This document shows positions 51,659 to 60,747 of a DNA stretch of 64,000 nt, piece by piece (position 1 is the stretch's first letter; each line of letters opens with the position of its first letter). The notes under the pieces are model-generated. The model saw only the letters and a list, made by a program, of their open reading frames with translations. It did not search any database and was not told where the DNA came from. The DNA comes from Polynucleobacter sp. MWH-CaK5. GTDB lineage: Bacteria; Pseudomonadota; Gammaproteobacteria; Burkholderiales; Burkholderiaceae. The translations under genes and the position numbers were made by a program. The DNA lies in contig NZ_CP061299.1 of NCBI RefSeq assembly GCF_018687615.1, positions 744,001 through 808,000 on the forward strand. The letters are read 5' to 3'.

Positions 51659-53761
51659 TTAAGCTAAACCACCATGCCTTAAAAGGGCATCAATTTCTGG
51701 CTCTCGGCCTCTGAATGCTTTGAATGATTCAGCAGCGGAGCGACTACCGCCAACTTCAAGAATTTCTTGTCGGTAGCGCACACCTGTGGCTTCATCCAAA
51801 ATGCTGCCAGTCTTCTTAGCGGCTTCTTCAAATGCCGCATAGGCATCTGCAGAAAGTACTTCAGCCCACTTATAGCTGTAGTAACCAGCTGAATAACCGC
51901 CTGCAAAAATATGGCTGAATGTATTGGGCCATCTAGATAGATCAGACTGCTTGATCACATGAATTTGATCGTTGATTTGTCTTGATAGCTGCAAAATATC
52001 TTCAGGTTTGGCTGAGTGCGCATCAAAGCTTGAATGCAGGCGCCAGTCAGTCAAAGAAAATACTAATTGCCTTAGAGTGCCCATCCCGTTTTGGAAGTTC
52101 TTTGCCGCAATCATTTTTTCATATAGAGATTTTGGCAAGGTTTTGCCTGTCTCTACATGAGATGTCATTTTTTCTAAAACTTCCCATTCCCAGCAAAAGT
52201 TTTCCATGAACTGACTAGGTAGTTCTACAGCATCCCATTCAACACCATTGATGCCTGAAACACCCAAGGATCCAACCTGAGTCAACATGTGATGTAAGCC
52301 ATGGCCACACTCATGGAACATGGTGATCACATCATCATGGCTGATCGTTGGTTGTTTTGTAACACCATTGACCGTTACAGGGGCGGGGAAGTTGCACACC
52401 AAATAAGCCACAGGCGTTTGGATTGTTCCATTAGGGAGGTTTCTTCTACCTCTGGCATCGTCCATCCAAGCGCCGCCACGTTTTCCAGGTCTTGCGTATG
52501 GATCTAAATAAAAATTGGCCAGTAGTTTTCCAGCTTTACTCAAGACTTTGAATGATTGGACATCTGCATGCCAAACTGGCAGAGAGTCCTTCTCAATTTT
52601 TACCCCAAACAGAGTTTGCACAAGTCCAAACAGGCCATCTAGAACTTTTGGTAGTGGGAAGTATTGTTTGACATCGTTTTCAGAGAATGCATAACGAACT
52701 TGTTTGAGCTTTTCAGATACAAAAGCCATGTCCCATGGTTCAAGTGATGAGATATCTAAATGTTCCTTGGCAAAAACTTGCAATTCTTCCCAGTCTTTTT
52801 GACCGTGAGATTGAGCTCTTTTGGCAAAGTCACTTAAAAATTGATCGACCTCTGCAACAGTCTTCGCCATTTTTGGCGCAAGACTGAGAGCGGCGTAATT
52901 TGCAAAGCCAAGCATCTTGGCTTCTTCATCTTTTAGACGAAGTTGCAAAAGCATGTTGTTTGTATTGTCCCAATCTGCTTTGCCACTTCCAAACTTCTCA
53001 GATAACTCTGAGGCTCTGGTGACATAGGCTTCATAGAGTTTTTTTCTGAGTGGTCTATTTTCAGAAAACTGCATGACTGGAAAATACGATGGGAAATGCA
53101 GGGTAAACGCCCAGCCAATCAGATTTTTTGACTCAGCCGTTTGCTTTGCCGCAGCAATCGCATCTTCTGGCAAACCAGCTAAATCTTGTTCATCCGTGAT
53201 CACATGCACGAAGAAATCTGTTGCGTCTAAAACATGATCAGAAAATTCTTTGGATAGCTGAGCCTGTTGGTCTTGGATCTCAGCGAAACGAATTTTTTGA
53301 TCATCTGATAATTCTGCGCCGCCCAAACGAAAATCTCGTAAAGAATTTTCAATGACTTTGCGTTGTGCATGATCAAGTTGTGCAAACTCAGCGGATTGGC
53401 TCAAAGCCTTATATTTTTTGTACAACTCTAGGTTTTGACCAAGATTTGTCCAAAAAGAGGTGACCTCTGGCAGCATTTCTGCATGAGCTTTTCTAAATTC
53501 TGGGGTATCAGCAACACTGTTCAAATGACTAATCACACCCCAAGCACGCCCGAGATTCTCAGTTGCATCTTCAAGCGGTTCAACCAAGTCTTCCCATGTT
53601 GCAGGGGTCGATGGTTGTAACGATAAATCAACCGCCTTTTGCGCTTCAGTTAATAACTGTTCGATAGCGGGTTTGATATCTACAGCTTTGATAGAGCTGT
53701 ATTCAGGAAGGCTTTTGCCAAAGGCGAGCAATGGATTGAGTATTGGATTATTCATACTCAT
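51659..53761 (-). CDS. prlC: Oligopeptidase A (M3 family metallopeptidase)
   Basis: Cytosolic zinc peptidase that clears peptides, including cleaved signal peptides. The 700 residues match PrlC/OpdA. The active site MFHECGHGLHHML contains HExxH (written HECGH), and the second ligand region reads GVEWDAVELPSQFMENF. A start two codons later (53755) is possible, but an AGGA ribosome site fits the first ATG. It lies 59 bases after folD on the same strand; weak stems and T-runs in that gap could partly terminate. Confidence 0.95.
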   Translation of the reverse strand: MSMNNPILNPLLAFGKSLPEYSSIKAVDIKPAIEQLLTEAQKAVDLSLQPSTPATWEDLVEPLEDATENLGRAWGVISHLNSVADTPEFRKAHAEMLPEVTSFWTNLGQNLELYKKYKALSQSAEFAQLDHAQRKVIENSLRDFRLGGAELSDDQKIRFAEIQDQQAQLSKEFSDHVLDATDFFVHVITDEQDLAGLPEDAIAAAKQTAESKNLIGWAFTLHFPSYFPVMQFSENRPLRKKLYEAYVTRASELSEKFGSGKADWDNTNNMLLQLRLKDEEAKMLGFANYAALSLAPKMAKTVAEVDQFLSDFAKRAQSHGQKDWEELQVFAKEHLDISSLEPWDMAFVSEKLKQVRYAFSENDVKQYFPLPKVLDGLFGLVQTLFGVKIEKDSLPVWHADVQSFKVLSKAGKLLANFYLDPYARPGKRGGAWMDDARGRRNLPNGTIQTPVAYLVCNFPAPVTVNGVTKQPTISHDDVITMFHECGHGLHHMLTQVGSLGVSGINGVEWDAVELPSQFMENFCWEWEVLEKMTSHVETGKTLPKSLYEKMIAAKNFQNGMGTLRQLVFSLTDWRLHSSFDAHSAKPEDILQLSRQINDQIHVIKQSDLSRWPNTFSHIFAGGYSAGYYSYKWAEVLSADAYAAFEEAAKKTGSILDEATGVRYRQEILEVGGSRSAAESFKAFRGREPEIDALLRHGGLA

Positions 53762-53820
53762 TATTATGTCCTGAAATTGAAAAAAGTTCAGGCGAAAAAA
53801 GGCTTACGCCCAAAGGGTCT

Positions 53821-54672
53821 TTAAGCTTTGACTCTTTCGGCGGCCTCAAGCGTATTCAGTAGAAGCATGGTGATTGTCATTGGCCCAACACCACCTGGAA
53901 CAGGGGTGATTGCGCTGGCAACATACTTCACTTCATCAAAATCTACGTCGCCACAAAGCTTGCCATCAGGTAAGCGATTAATACCAACGTCTATGACCAC
54001 TGCGCCACTTTTAACCATGTTGGCTGTGATCATTTTAGGTTTACCGGTAGCAACAACCAAGATATCTGCTTCCTTGGTGTGGGCTGTCAAATCTTTGGTT
54101 TTGCTGTTGCAAATAGTGACTGTTGCACCAGCTTGCAAGAGCAACATGGCCATTGGCTTACCAACAATATTGGAGGCGCCAATCACCACGGCTCTAGCGC
54201 CTCTGATTGGGTAGTCGATGCTTTCAAGCATTTTCATGCAACCATAAGGGGTGCATGGTCTGAATAGGGGTGCGCCAATCATCAAAGCGCCGGCATTTGC
54301 CACGTGAAAGCCATCAACATCTTTTTCAGGGGCAATGGCTTCAATCACACGGTGGCTATCAATGTGTTTTGGTAATGGCAGCTGAACCAAAATGCCATGA
54401 ATATTCTTATCGTGATTCAATTCATTGATTCGGGCAAGAAGAGCTTCTTCACTCAAATCAGAGGGATGTCTTTCCAGAATGGAAAACATGCCAACATCTT
54501 CACAGGCTTTCACTTTGTTTCTAACGTAAACCTGGCTAGCAGGGTCTTCTCCCACCAATAAAACAGCTAAACCAGGCTTCACACCTTTAGCTGTCAAGAT
54601 GGCAGTTTTAGCAGCAATCTCTAATCTGATTTTTTTGGCAAGAGCGTTGCCGTCAATGATTTGTGCAGGCAT
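53821..54672 (-). CDS. folD: Bifunctional methylenetetrahydrofolate dehydrogenase/cyclohydrolase
   Basis: One-carbon folate enzyme that makes 10-formyl-THF from 5,10-methylene-THF with NADP. The 283 residues carry the substrate motif YVRNKVKACEDVG (catalytic Tyr and Lys), QLPLPKH, DVDGFH, the NADP loop VIGASNIVGKPMA and the C-terminal PVPGGVGPMTITML. It starts one base after the stop of the response regulator, so it is probably in the two-component operon. Confidence 0.97.
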   Translation of the reverse strand: MPAQIIDGNALAKKIRLEIAAKTAILTAKGVKPGLAVLLVGEDPASQVYVRNKVKACEDVGMFSILERHPSDLSEEALLARINELNHDKNIHGILVQLPLPKHIDSHRVIEAIAPEKDVDGFHVANAGALMIGAPLFRPCTPYGCMKMLESIDYPIRGARAVVIGASNIVGKPMAMLLLQAGATVTICNSKTKDLTAHTKEADILVVATGKPKMITANMVKSGAVVIDVGINRLPDGKLCGDVDFDEVKYVASAITPVPGGVGPMTITMLLLNTLEAAERVKA

Positions 54673-54673
54673 A

Positions 54674-55297
54674 TTAATTATTGGATTCAGATAGGGCGAG
54701 TCTTAGTAAATCTGCAACAGTATTCACATTGAGCTTTTCCATGATATTGGCGCGGTGGGCTTCAACTGTTTTGATTGAAATATTTAAATCGTCGGCAATT
54801 TGTTTATTTAAACGTCCAGCAACAATTCTTTCAAGAACTTGTTTTTCTCTACCAGTAAGTTTGCTGAGCAAGTTCTGGTTATTCTTTTGAGTATCAGCTT
54901 TCGCATAGTCAACCCTGGCTCTGGCAAGCATTTTTTCAACCAATACCTTCAATTCTGATTCTTTGAAAGGTTTCTCAATGAAATCAATGGCTCCCTTTTT
55001 CATGGTGGAAACCGCCATTGAAACATCGCCGTGACCAGTAATGAAAGAGATTGGCATAGGGATGCCTTCTGCTAAAAGACGCTCTTGAAGCTCAAGACCT
55101 GACATGCCTGGCATGCGCACATCCAGAATTAAGCAAGAAACCGTTTCCTTATGATCTCCCTGGAGAGCTTGAAGAAACCTCTCAGCGCTTGGCTGGCATT
55201 TAACAGAGTAGCCATTGCTTTCCAATAGCCACGTCAATGAATCTCTCACAGCTTCGTCGTCATCAACGACATAAACAATTTCAGTTTTGTTGTTCAT
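54674..55297 (-). CDS. FixJ/NarL-type response regulator
   Basis: A 207-residue transcription regulator. I choose the ATG at 55297, four bases past the kinase stop, because it begins the receiver domain (IVYVVDDDEAVRDSL); the open frame runs 36 codons further upstream inside the kinase gene. The phospho-acceptor is D59 in CLILDVRMPG. The C-terminal LuxR helix-turn-helix reads LTGREKQVLERIV and KTVEAHRANIMEKL. Pairing with the adjacent kinase is nearly certain. Targets are unknown; the divergent pyruvate dehydrogenase operon is a candidate by position. Confidence 0.92.
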   Translation of the reverse strand: MNNKTEIVYVVDDDEAVRDSLTWLLESNGYSVKCQPSAERFLQALQGDHKETVSCLILDVRMPGMSGLELQERLLAEGIPMPISFITGHGDVSMAVSTMKKGAIDFIEKPFKESELKVLVEKMLARARVDYAKADTQKNNQNLLSKLTGREKQVLERIVAGRLNKQIADDLNISIKTVEAHRANIMEKLNVNTVADLLRLALSESNN

Positions 55298-55301
55298 ATG
55301 C

Positions 55302-57800
55302 TTATTTATCCAAGGGAAGTAGTATTGTAAAGGTGCAGCCCGGGGCGGGTTGATCTTTTTGCGAGGCATTGTTTTCTGCCCATAGGCGGCCGTGATGGGA
55401 CTCAATGATGGAGCGGCAGATGTTCAAGCCCATGCCCATGCCATCATGTTTGGTGCTAAAGAATGGCTCATACAATCTTTCTAGGGCATCTTCAGGAATT
55501 CCAGGCCCCTGATCTATGACACGAATTCTTAGCATGGCTGGCGATACGGATTGATCAATATCAACCACAAGATTGATCAACTTTGAAGAATTCACTTTGT
55601 TGGGGATATTTTTAATGGCATCGATAGCATTTTTTAATACGTTCACCAATACTTGTTGAATCAGAATTGGGTCTAAAAAGACTTTGGGCAAGTTATCTGC
55701 AAAAGAGATGCTGATTTGAACGCCATAACGTTGCGCCTCAATTTCAGCAAGTCCAACTGAATCTTCAACAATGGTTGCCACATTGACCATCACGCTTTGA
55801 GGCTGACTTCTTTTTACAAACCCTCTGATACGTTGAATAATTGTGCCTGCACGATGAGCTTGATTGGTTGCTTTTTCAATCGCAGGCAAAATATCTTTTT
55901 CGATGTCGATGTTTTGTGAAGATTTCAATCTATTGGCTATGCCTGTGCAATAGTTTGAAATCGCTGCGAGCGGTTGATTCAATTCGTGTGCCAAAGAAGA
56001 GGCCATTTCACCCATGGTAGTTAAACGGCTTGAAAACTGAAGCTTCTCTTCTTGTTCTCTGGTTTGATCTTCAGCTTTTTTTCTTGAGGTGATGTCTGTG
56101 GCAATGATCAGCTGTGCCAAGTGACCATCGACCCAAGAAATATATCTGCGTCTGACTTCATACCAAAGTTTGTTTTGATTGATTTGAATTTCTCTGAAGT
56201 CAGATTGTGTTGGTGTTAAGGCGGAGGCAGGTAGTCCAGCAAAGCCATCCACGCTATCGATGTCTAATGCTCCCATGTCTTCTGGATCTATTTCATGACC
56301 TGCCAAGTCAAGGTGAGCTTTTGTTGTATTGCCAAAAGTCTCTCGGTAATATTTATTGGCAAATAAGAGTTGGCCACTTTGTAGCGAAATAACTGACACT
56401 GCAGCATCAAGACTTTCAAGAACGGTGGTGAAGCGTTCTTGCGCCAATGCCAATTCTTGTCGAGCTTTGATAGGTTCTGAAATATCAACAATTGAGCTGA
56501 TCCATCCAGATTGCTGACCTTTTTCATCAATCAACGGGGATACAAAAGTTCTCGAATTGATTTTGACGCCATTTTTCTTTTGTAAGACCGCTTCAAAACC
56601 AGCTTTTGGTGAATTACCTTTTAATGCAACAGCCATCTTCTGGGTTAACTCAGGAACTAACTCGGAGGGCCAAAAAGGAAAGGGTGGCGACATGCCAATA
56701 AGCTCATGCCGTGTCCAGCCGGTCATTTCACAAAAGGCTGGATTCACATAAGTGATCTTTCCTTGCATGTCATGCGCTCTCATGCCAATCGTGATGGATT
56801 CTTCCATGGCGCGCCTGAAGTTAGTTTCAGTTTGCAAATCTTTTTGAATTGAGTAACGTTGAGACGTTTGCTTCCAAACAGACCATAAACTCCATAGAAC
56901 AAAACCACTCAAGCCGATCACCAGCCAAAGCAATGTTCGATACGTTAGATTGGTAGGTGGCGGGTATGTGCTGACGTGTAAGGTCAGTGGGATTGGTGTT
57001 TTATCTAAAGTCACGCTGTGCTCTAAAGATCTTGAGCTGGTTCGTTTGGGGTTTGAGCTCACCAATTCTTTACCTGAGCTATCTAATAGTGCAAAACGAT
57101 ACAAGCCATTTAATTCACTTGGGACCATGTGCTGCAGAATTCTCTTTCCTGAGTAAAGAGTTGCAATACCACCCGTCACCGCCCCATTCTGAATGATGGG
57201 GGTTACATGCCAAAAAACATATTGTCTGTCTGTATTTGAATTTTCATTTTCGGCTGGATGGAAGCCCAGCATTCTTCCGTAAGTGGCTTTGTTCGACTCC
57301 GCCGCCTCGGAAAAAATGGCGTTTAATTCTGTGTCGAGTACAGATTTAATCGAGGTTCTTTCTGACCACTTTGAATAGCTTGGGTTATTCGGCAGAGTGG
57401 CGATGCGATTTTGTCTGCTATCTAACCAGCGTAATTGCAAAATTTCTGGACTGTCTTGAATAAGCTTGGTGGATAGTTTTAAAAAAGAGGATGGGTATTG
57501 AGCTTGATTAGCTGAGTTACTGATCTCGCGACTCAATTCCAGGATCGCATCTTCATTGGCAGCAAATCTCAACATGATCCTTTGTTTGGCAAAGGCACTT
57601 TCACGATAGAGCGTGTATTGCTGCTGGTTTTTATCTTGGTAATTCAGTGTCCATAGAATCAATCCCATGGCGCATGTGAATAGCACGATTGCCAATACCG
57701 GTATGTATAAGAATGCATAAGATCTCGCTCTTTGTTTCAGAGCTTTCGTTCTGTACTTCTTAATGGTTTGGCCGAGATATTGGTTGATTACGTTTTTCAA
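55302..57800 (-). CDS. Membrane-bound PAS sensor histidine kinase
   Basis: An 832-residue hybrid-type sensor without receiver. Order: membrane span (about 28-50), periplasmic sensing region (about 51-285), second span (about 288-308), two PAS domains (about 330-450 and 455-580), then the kinase core. The phospho-histidine is about H605 in SLAHELNQPLAAIS; the ATPase motifs are NVLKNAIDAIKN, DQGPGIPEDAL and GMGMGLNICRS. The layout resembles DctB/FixL-type kinases that pair with FixJ-like regulators. The start is a TTG at 57800 with no clear ribosome site. Signal unknown. It lies divergent from aceE. Confidence 0.9.
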   Translation of the reverse strand: MKNVINQYLGQTIKKYRTKALKQRARSYAFLYIPVLAIVLFTCAMGLILWTLNYQDKNQQQYTLYRESAFAKQRIMLRFAANEDAILELSREISNSANQAQYPSSFLKLSTKLIQDSPEILQLRWLDSRQNRIATLPNNPSYSKWSERTSIKSVLDTELNAIFSEAAESNKATYGRMLGFHPAENENSNTDRQYVFWHVTPIIQNGAVTGGIATLYSGKRILQHMVPSELNGLYRFALLDSSGKELVSSNPKRTSSRSLEHSVTLDKTPIPLTLHVSTYPPPTNLTYRTLLWLVIGLSGFVLWSLWSVWKQTSQRYSIQKDLQTETNFRRAMEESITIGMRAHDMQGKITYVNPAFCEMTGWTRHELIGMSPPFPFWPSELVPELTQKMAVALKGNSPKAGFEAVLQKKNGVKINSRTFVSPLIDEKGQQSGWISSIVDISEPIKARQELALAQERFTTVLESLDAAVSVISLQSGQLLFANKYYRETFGNTTKAHLDLAGHEIDPEDMGALDIDSVDGFAGLPASALTPTQSDFREIQINQNKLWYEVRRRYISWVDGHLAQLIIATDITSRKKAEDQTREQEEKLQFSSRLTTMGEMASSLAHELNQPLAAISNYCTGIANRLKSSQNIDIEKDILPAIEKATNQAHRAGTIIQRIRGFVKRSQPQSVMVNVATIVEDSVGLAEIEAQRYGVQISISFADNLPKVFLDPILIQQVLVNVLKNAIDAIKNIPNKVNSSKLINLVVDIDQSVSPAMLRIRVIDQGPGIPEDALERLYEPFFSTKHDGMGMGLNICRSIIESHHGRLWAENNASQKDQPAPGCTFTILLPLDK

Positions 57801-57927
57801 ATGAATACTTATTAACTAAGGGAAAACCATGCAATCTTAGAGTGTAATTCCTGTCGATACCGAAGCCCTTAATTTTTTTCTGTTTTTGCCCCATATTGCC
57901 ACGCAACATAATTCCATATAGTGATAA

Positions 57928-57940
57928 ATAACTTCGTTAT
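57928..57940. promoter_or_regulatory. Palindrome upstream of the aceE promoter
   Basis: ATAAC-TTC-GTTAT is a 5-bp inverted repeat centred about 54 bases before the predicted aceE transcription start. It lies between the divergent sensor kinase and aceE, a position suited to an activator such as the neighbouring response regulator. Short arms make this tentative. Confidence 0.35.
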
Positions 57941-57952
57941 ATGAAATATTCC

Positions 57953-57981
57953 TTGCTCAGCTAACCTAGCGTTTTTAGAAT
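57953..57981 (+). promoter_or_regulatory. Candidate sigma-70 promoter of aceE
   Basis: TTGCTC (57953-57958), a 17-base spacer and TAGAAT (57976-57981) match the sigma-70 consensus well. Transcription would start near 57988 and give a leader of about 53 bases. The translation start has a GAGGAG ribosome site 6 bases before the ATG. Confidence 0.55.
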
Positions 57982-57996
57982 TTGAATAAGACAAAA

Positions 57997-58009
57997 AGGG
58001 CTTAGCCCT
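57997..58009. promoter_or_regulatory. Palindrome just downstream of the aceE promoter
   Basis: AGGGCT-T-AGCCCT is a 6-bp inverted repeat at about +10 to +22 of the predicted aceE transcript. A repressor bound here would block transcription; as RNA the loop is too tight for a stable full hairpin, so a DNA operator is the likelier reading. Confidence 0.4.
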
Positions 58010-58040
58010 ATTATTAGAGCGAAGTAACGAGGAGACATGC

Positions 58041-60737
58041 ATGGCTGATCTACCACAACAACAAAATGGGGCTAATGGCTCTCAGGATATCGATCCGATC
58101 GAAACCAAAGAATGGATTGATGCGTTAAATGGCGTCATCCAACAAGAGGGTGTTGATCGCGCAGCCTTCTTAATTGATGAGCAGATTTCTCATGCACGTG
58201 TGAGTGGTGTGGTTCAGCCATTCCACGCTGAAACTCCTTATATCAATACGATTCCGGTAGAGCAGCAAGCCAAGCTTCCTGGTGATCAAGAGATCGAGCA
58301 CAAGATTCGTTCTTACACTCGTTGGAATGCCATGGCGATGGTCTTAAAGGCCAACAAAGACACCAACGTTGGTGGACATATTTCATCGTTTCAATCAGCG
58401 GCCACTTTGTACGACGTCGGTTTTAACCACTTTTGGCACGCACCTTCTGATAAGCATGGCGGTGATTTGGTATTCGTCCAAGGTCACGTTGCAACGGGTG
58501 TTTATGCCCGAGCTTATATGTTGGGTCGTTTAACAGAAGAGAATTTAAATAACTTCCGTCAAGAAGTTGATGGCAAAGGTATCTCAAGCTATCCACATCC
58601 TTGGTTGATGCCAGATTTTTGGCAGTTCCCTACAGTATCGATGGGCTTAGGCCCGATCATGGCTATTTACCAAGCTCGCTTCATGAAGTATTTGCAAGAT
58701 CGTGGCATGGCCCAAACCGAGGGAAGAAAAGTTTGGGCTTTCTTGGGCGATGGTGAAACAGATGAGCCTGAGTCATTGGGTGCCATTGGTATGGCTGGTA
58801 GAGAAAACTTAGACAATCTTTGTTTTGTTATCAACTGTAATTTGCAGCGTTTAGATGGCCCAGTGCGCGGTAACGGAAAAATCATTCAAGAACTTGAATC
58901 TGAATTCAGGGGTGCTGGTTGGAATGTGATCAAACTAATCTGGGGTACTCATTGGGATGCTTTGTTTGCCCGAGATAAAAAGGGTATTTTGATGAAGCGT
59001 CTTGGTGAAATCGTGGACGGTGAGTACCAGACCATGAAAGCCAAGAGTGGTGCATACGTTAGAAAGATTGTTTTCAATACACCTGAATTAGAAGCTTTGG
59101 TTGCTGACTGGAGCGATGAAGATGTTTGGAATCTTAATCGTGGTGGTCATGATCCACATAAAGTCTATGCAGCATTCCACGCAGCAGCTAATCATAAAAA
59201 TCAACCCACCGTTATTTTGGCCAAAACCATCAAGGGTTACGGCATGGGTGGCTCAGGCCAGGGCATGAACATTGCTCACCAAGCCAAGAAAATGAATATC
59301 GAAGACATCAAGGCATTTAGAGATCAATTCAAGATCCCAGTGCCTGATGACAAGTTGGAAGAGTTGCCTTTGGTCAAGTTTGAAGAAGGCAGCCCTGAAT
59401 TGAATTACATGCGCGAACGTCGCATGGAGTTAGGTGGCTATTTGCCACAGCGCAGAGCCAAAGCAGAAAGCTTGGAAGTACCAAAGCTTGAAGTATTTGC
59501 CCCATTGCTTGAGGCAACTGTTGAAGGTCGTGAGATTTCAACAACGATGGCTTTTGTACGTATGTTAAACATGGTTGTGAAAGACAAGACCATTGGTAAG
59601 CGTGTGGTGCCGATTGTTCCTGATGAATCTAGAACTTTTGGTATGGAAGGTATGTTCCGCCAGTTAGGCATTTGGAATCAATTGGGTCAGCTTTACACAC
59701 CGCAAGACCATGATCAGTTGATGTTCTACAAAGAGGACAAGCACGGTCAAATTTTGCAAGAGGGTATCAATGAAGCTGGTGCGATGTGTGACTGGATAGC
59801 TGCAGCTACATCCTACTCAACACACGGCGTACCAATGTTGCCGTTCTATATTTTCTATTCAATGTTTGGTTTCCAGCGCATCGGCGATTTAGCTTGGGCT
59901 GCTGGTGATATGCGCAGTCGTGGTTTCTTGTTGGGCGGTACTGCGGGTAGAACTACATTGAACGGCGAAGGTTTGCAGCACGAAGATGGCCACAGTCATT
60001 TGTGGAGTGGTGCGATTCCAAACTGTATCAGCTATGACCCAACCTTTGCTTTTGAATTAGCTGTGATTATTCAAGATGGTATGCGTCGTATGATGACGAA
60101 TCAAGATGATGTTTATTACTACATCACTTTGATGAATGAAAATTATGCTCACCCAGCAATGCCTAAGGGTGCTGAGAATGACATCTTGAAGGGCATGTAT
60201 CGCTTGACCAGTGTGGGCGATGCAAAAGCCAAGCTAAAGGTTCAGCTCTTGGGAAGTGGCACGATCTTCCGTGAAGTAATTGAAGCTGCCAACATGTTGC
60301 GTGATGATTGGGGTGTTGCTTCTGATATTTGGGGTTGCCCAAGCTTCACAGAATTAGGCCGTGATTGGAATGCCGTCTCACGTCAAAACATGTTGAACCC
60401 AACTGATAAGCCAGTTCTTTCTCATGTTGAAAAAATGTTGAAAGACACAACAGGCCCAGTGATCGTTGCTACGGACTATGTGCGTTTGTTCCCAGAACAA
60501 ATCAGACCAGCTATTCAGAATATCGGTAAGAGATACACCGTATTGGGCACAGATGGTTATGGTCGCTCCGATACTCGTGAGAAGCTTCGCCATTTCTTTG
60601 AGGTGGATCGTCGTTGGGTCACAGTTGCAGCCCTTAAGACATTGGCTGATGAGGGTCAGATTGATCACAAGAAAGTTGCTGAGGCTATCAAGAAGTACGG
60701 CCTTGATCCTAAAAAACCAAATCCAATGACTGTGTGA
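58041..60737 (+). CDS. aceE: Pyruvate dehydrogenase E1 component (homodimeric)
   Basis: Thiamine-diphosphate enzyme that decarboxylates pyruvate and reductively acetylates E2. The 898 residues match the single-chain AceE type. Motifs are the GGHISSFQSAATLYDVGFNHFW region, the ThDP/Mg motif GDGETDEPESLG ... NCNLQRLDGPV (GDG-N27-N), and the E1 active-site histidine region. A strong GAGGAG ribosome site precedes the ATG at 58041. It heads the aceE-aceF-lpdA operon, with aceF 10 bases after it. Confidence 0.97.
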   Translation: MADLPQQQNGANGSQDIDPIETKEWIDALNGVIQQEGVDRAAFLIDEQISHARVSGVVQPFHAETPYINTIPVEQQAKLPGDQEIEHKIRSYTRWNAMAMVLKANKDTNVGGHISSFQSAATLYDVGFNHFWHAPSDKHGGDLVFVQGHVATGVYARAYMLGRLTEENLNNFRQEVDGKGISSYPHPWLMPDFWQFPTVSMGLGPIMAIYQARFMKYLQDRGMAQTEGRKVWAFLGDGETDEPESLGAIGMAGRENLDNLCFVINCNLQRLDGPVRGNGKIIQELESEFRGAGWNVIKLIWGTHWDALFARDKKGILMKRLGEIVDGEYQTMKAKSGAYVRKIVFNTPELEALVADWSDEDVWNLNRGGHDPHKVYAAFHAAANHKNQPTVILAKTIKGYGMGGSGQGMNIAHQAKKMNIEDIKAFRDQFKIPVPDDKLEELPLVKFEEGSPELNYMRERRMELGGYLPQRRAKAESLEVPKLEVFAPLLEATVEGREISTTMAFVRMLNMVVKDKTIGKRVVPIVPDESRTFGMEGMFRQLGIWNQLGQLYTPQDHDQLMFYKEDKHGQILQEGINEAGAMCDWIAAATSYSTHGVPMLPFYIFYSMFGFQRIGDLAWAAGDMRSRGFLLGGTAGRTTLNGEGLQHEDGHSHLWSGAIPNCISYDPTFAFELAVIIQDGMRRMMTNQDDVYYYITLMNENYAHPAMPKGAENDILKGMYRLTSVGDAKAKLKVQLLGSGTIFREVIEAANMLRDDWGVASDIWGCPSFTELGRDWNAVSRQNMLNPTDKPVLSHVEKMLKDTTGPVIVATDYVRLFPEQIRPAIQNIGKRYTVLGTDGYGRSDTREKLRHFFEVDRRWVTVAALKTLADEGQIDHKKVAEAIKKYGLDPKKPNPMTV

Positions 60738-60747
60738 GGAAACTAAG

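Noticed and set aside
53828..54214. 128-codon plus-strand frame over folD
   Set aside because: Antisense shadow of folD.
57928..57941. Resemblance of ATAACTTCGTTATA to a loxP half-site
   Set aside because: One extra base, no second half-site or recombinase nearby; treated as a short palindrome only.
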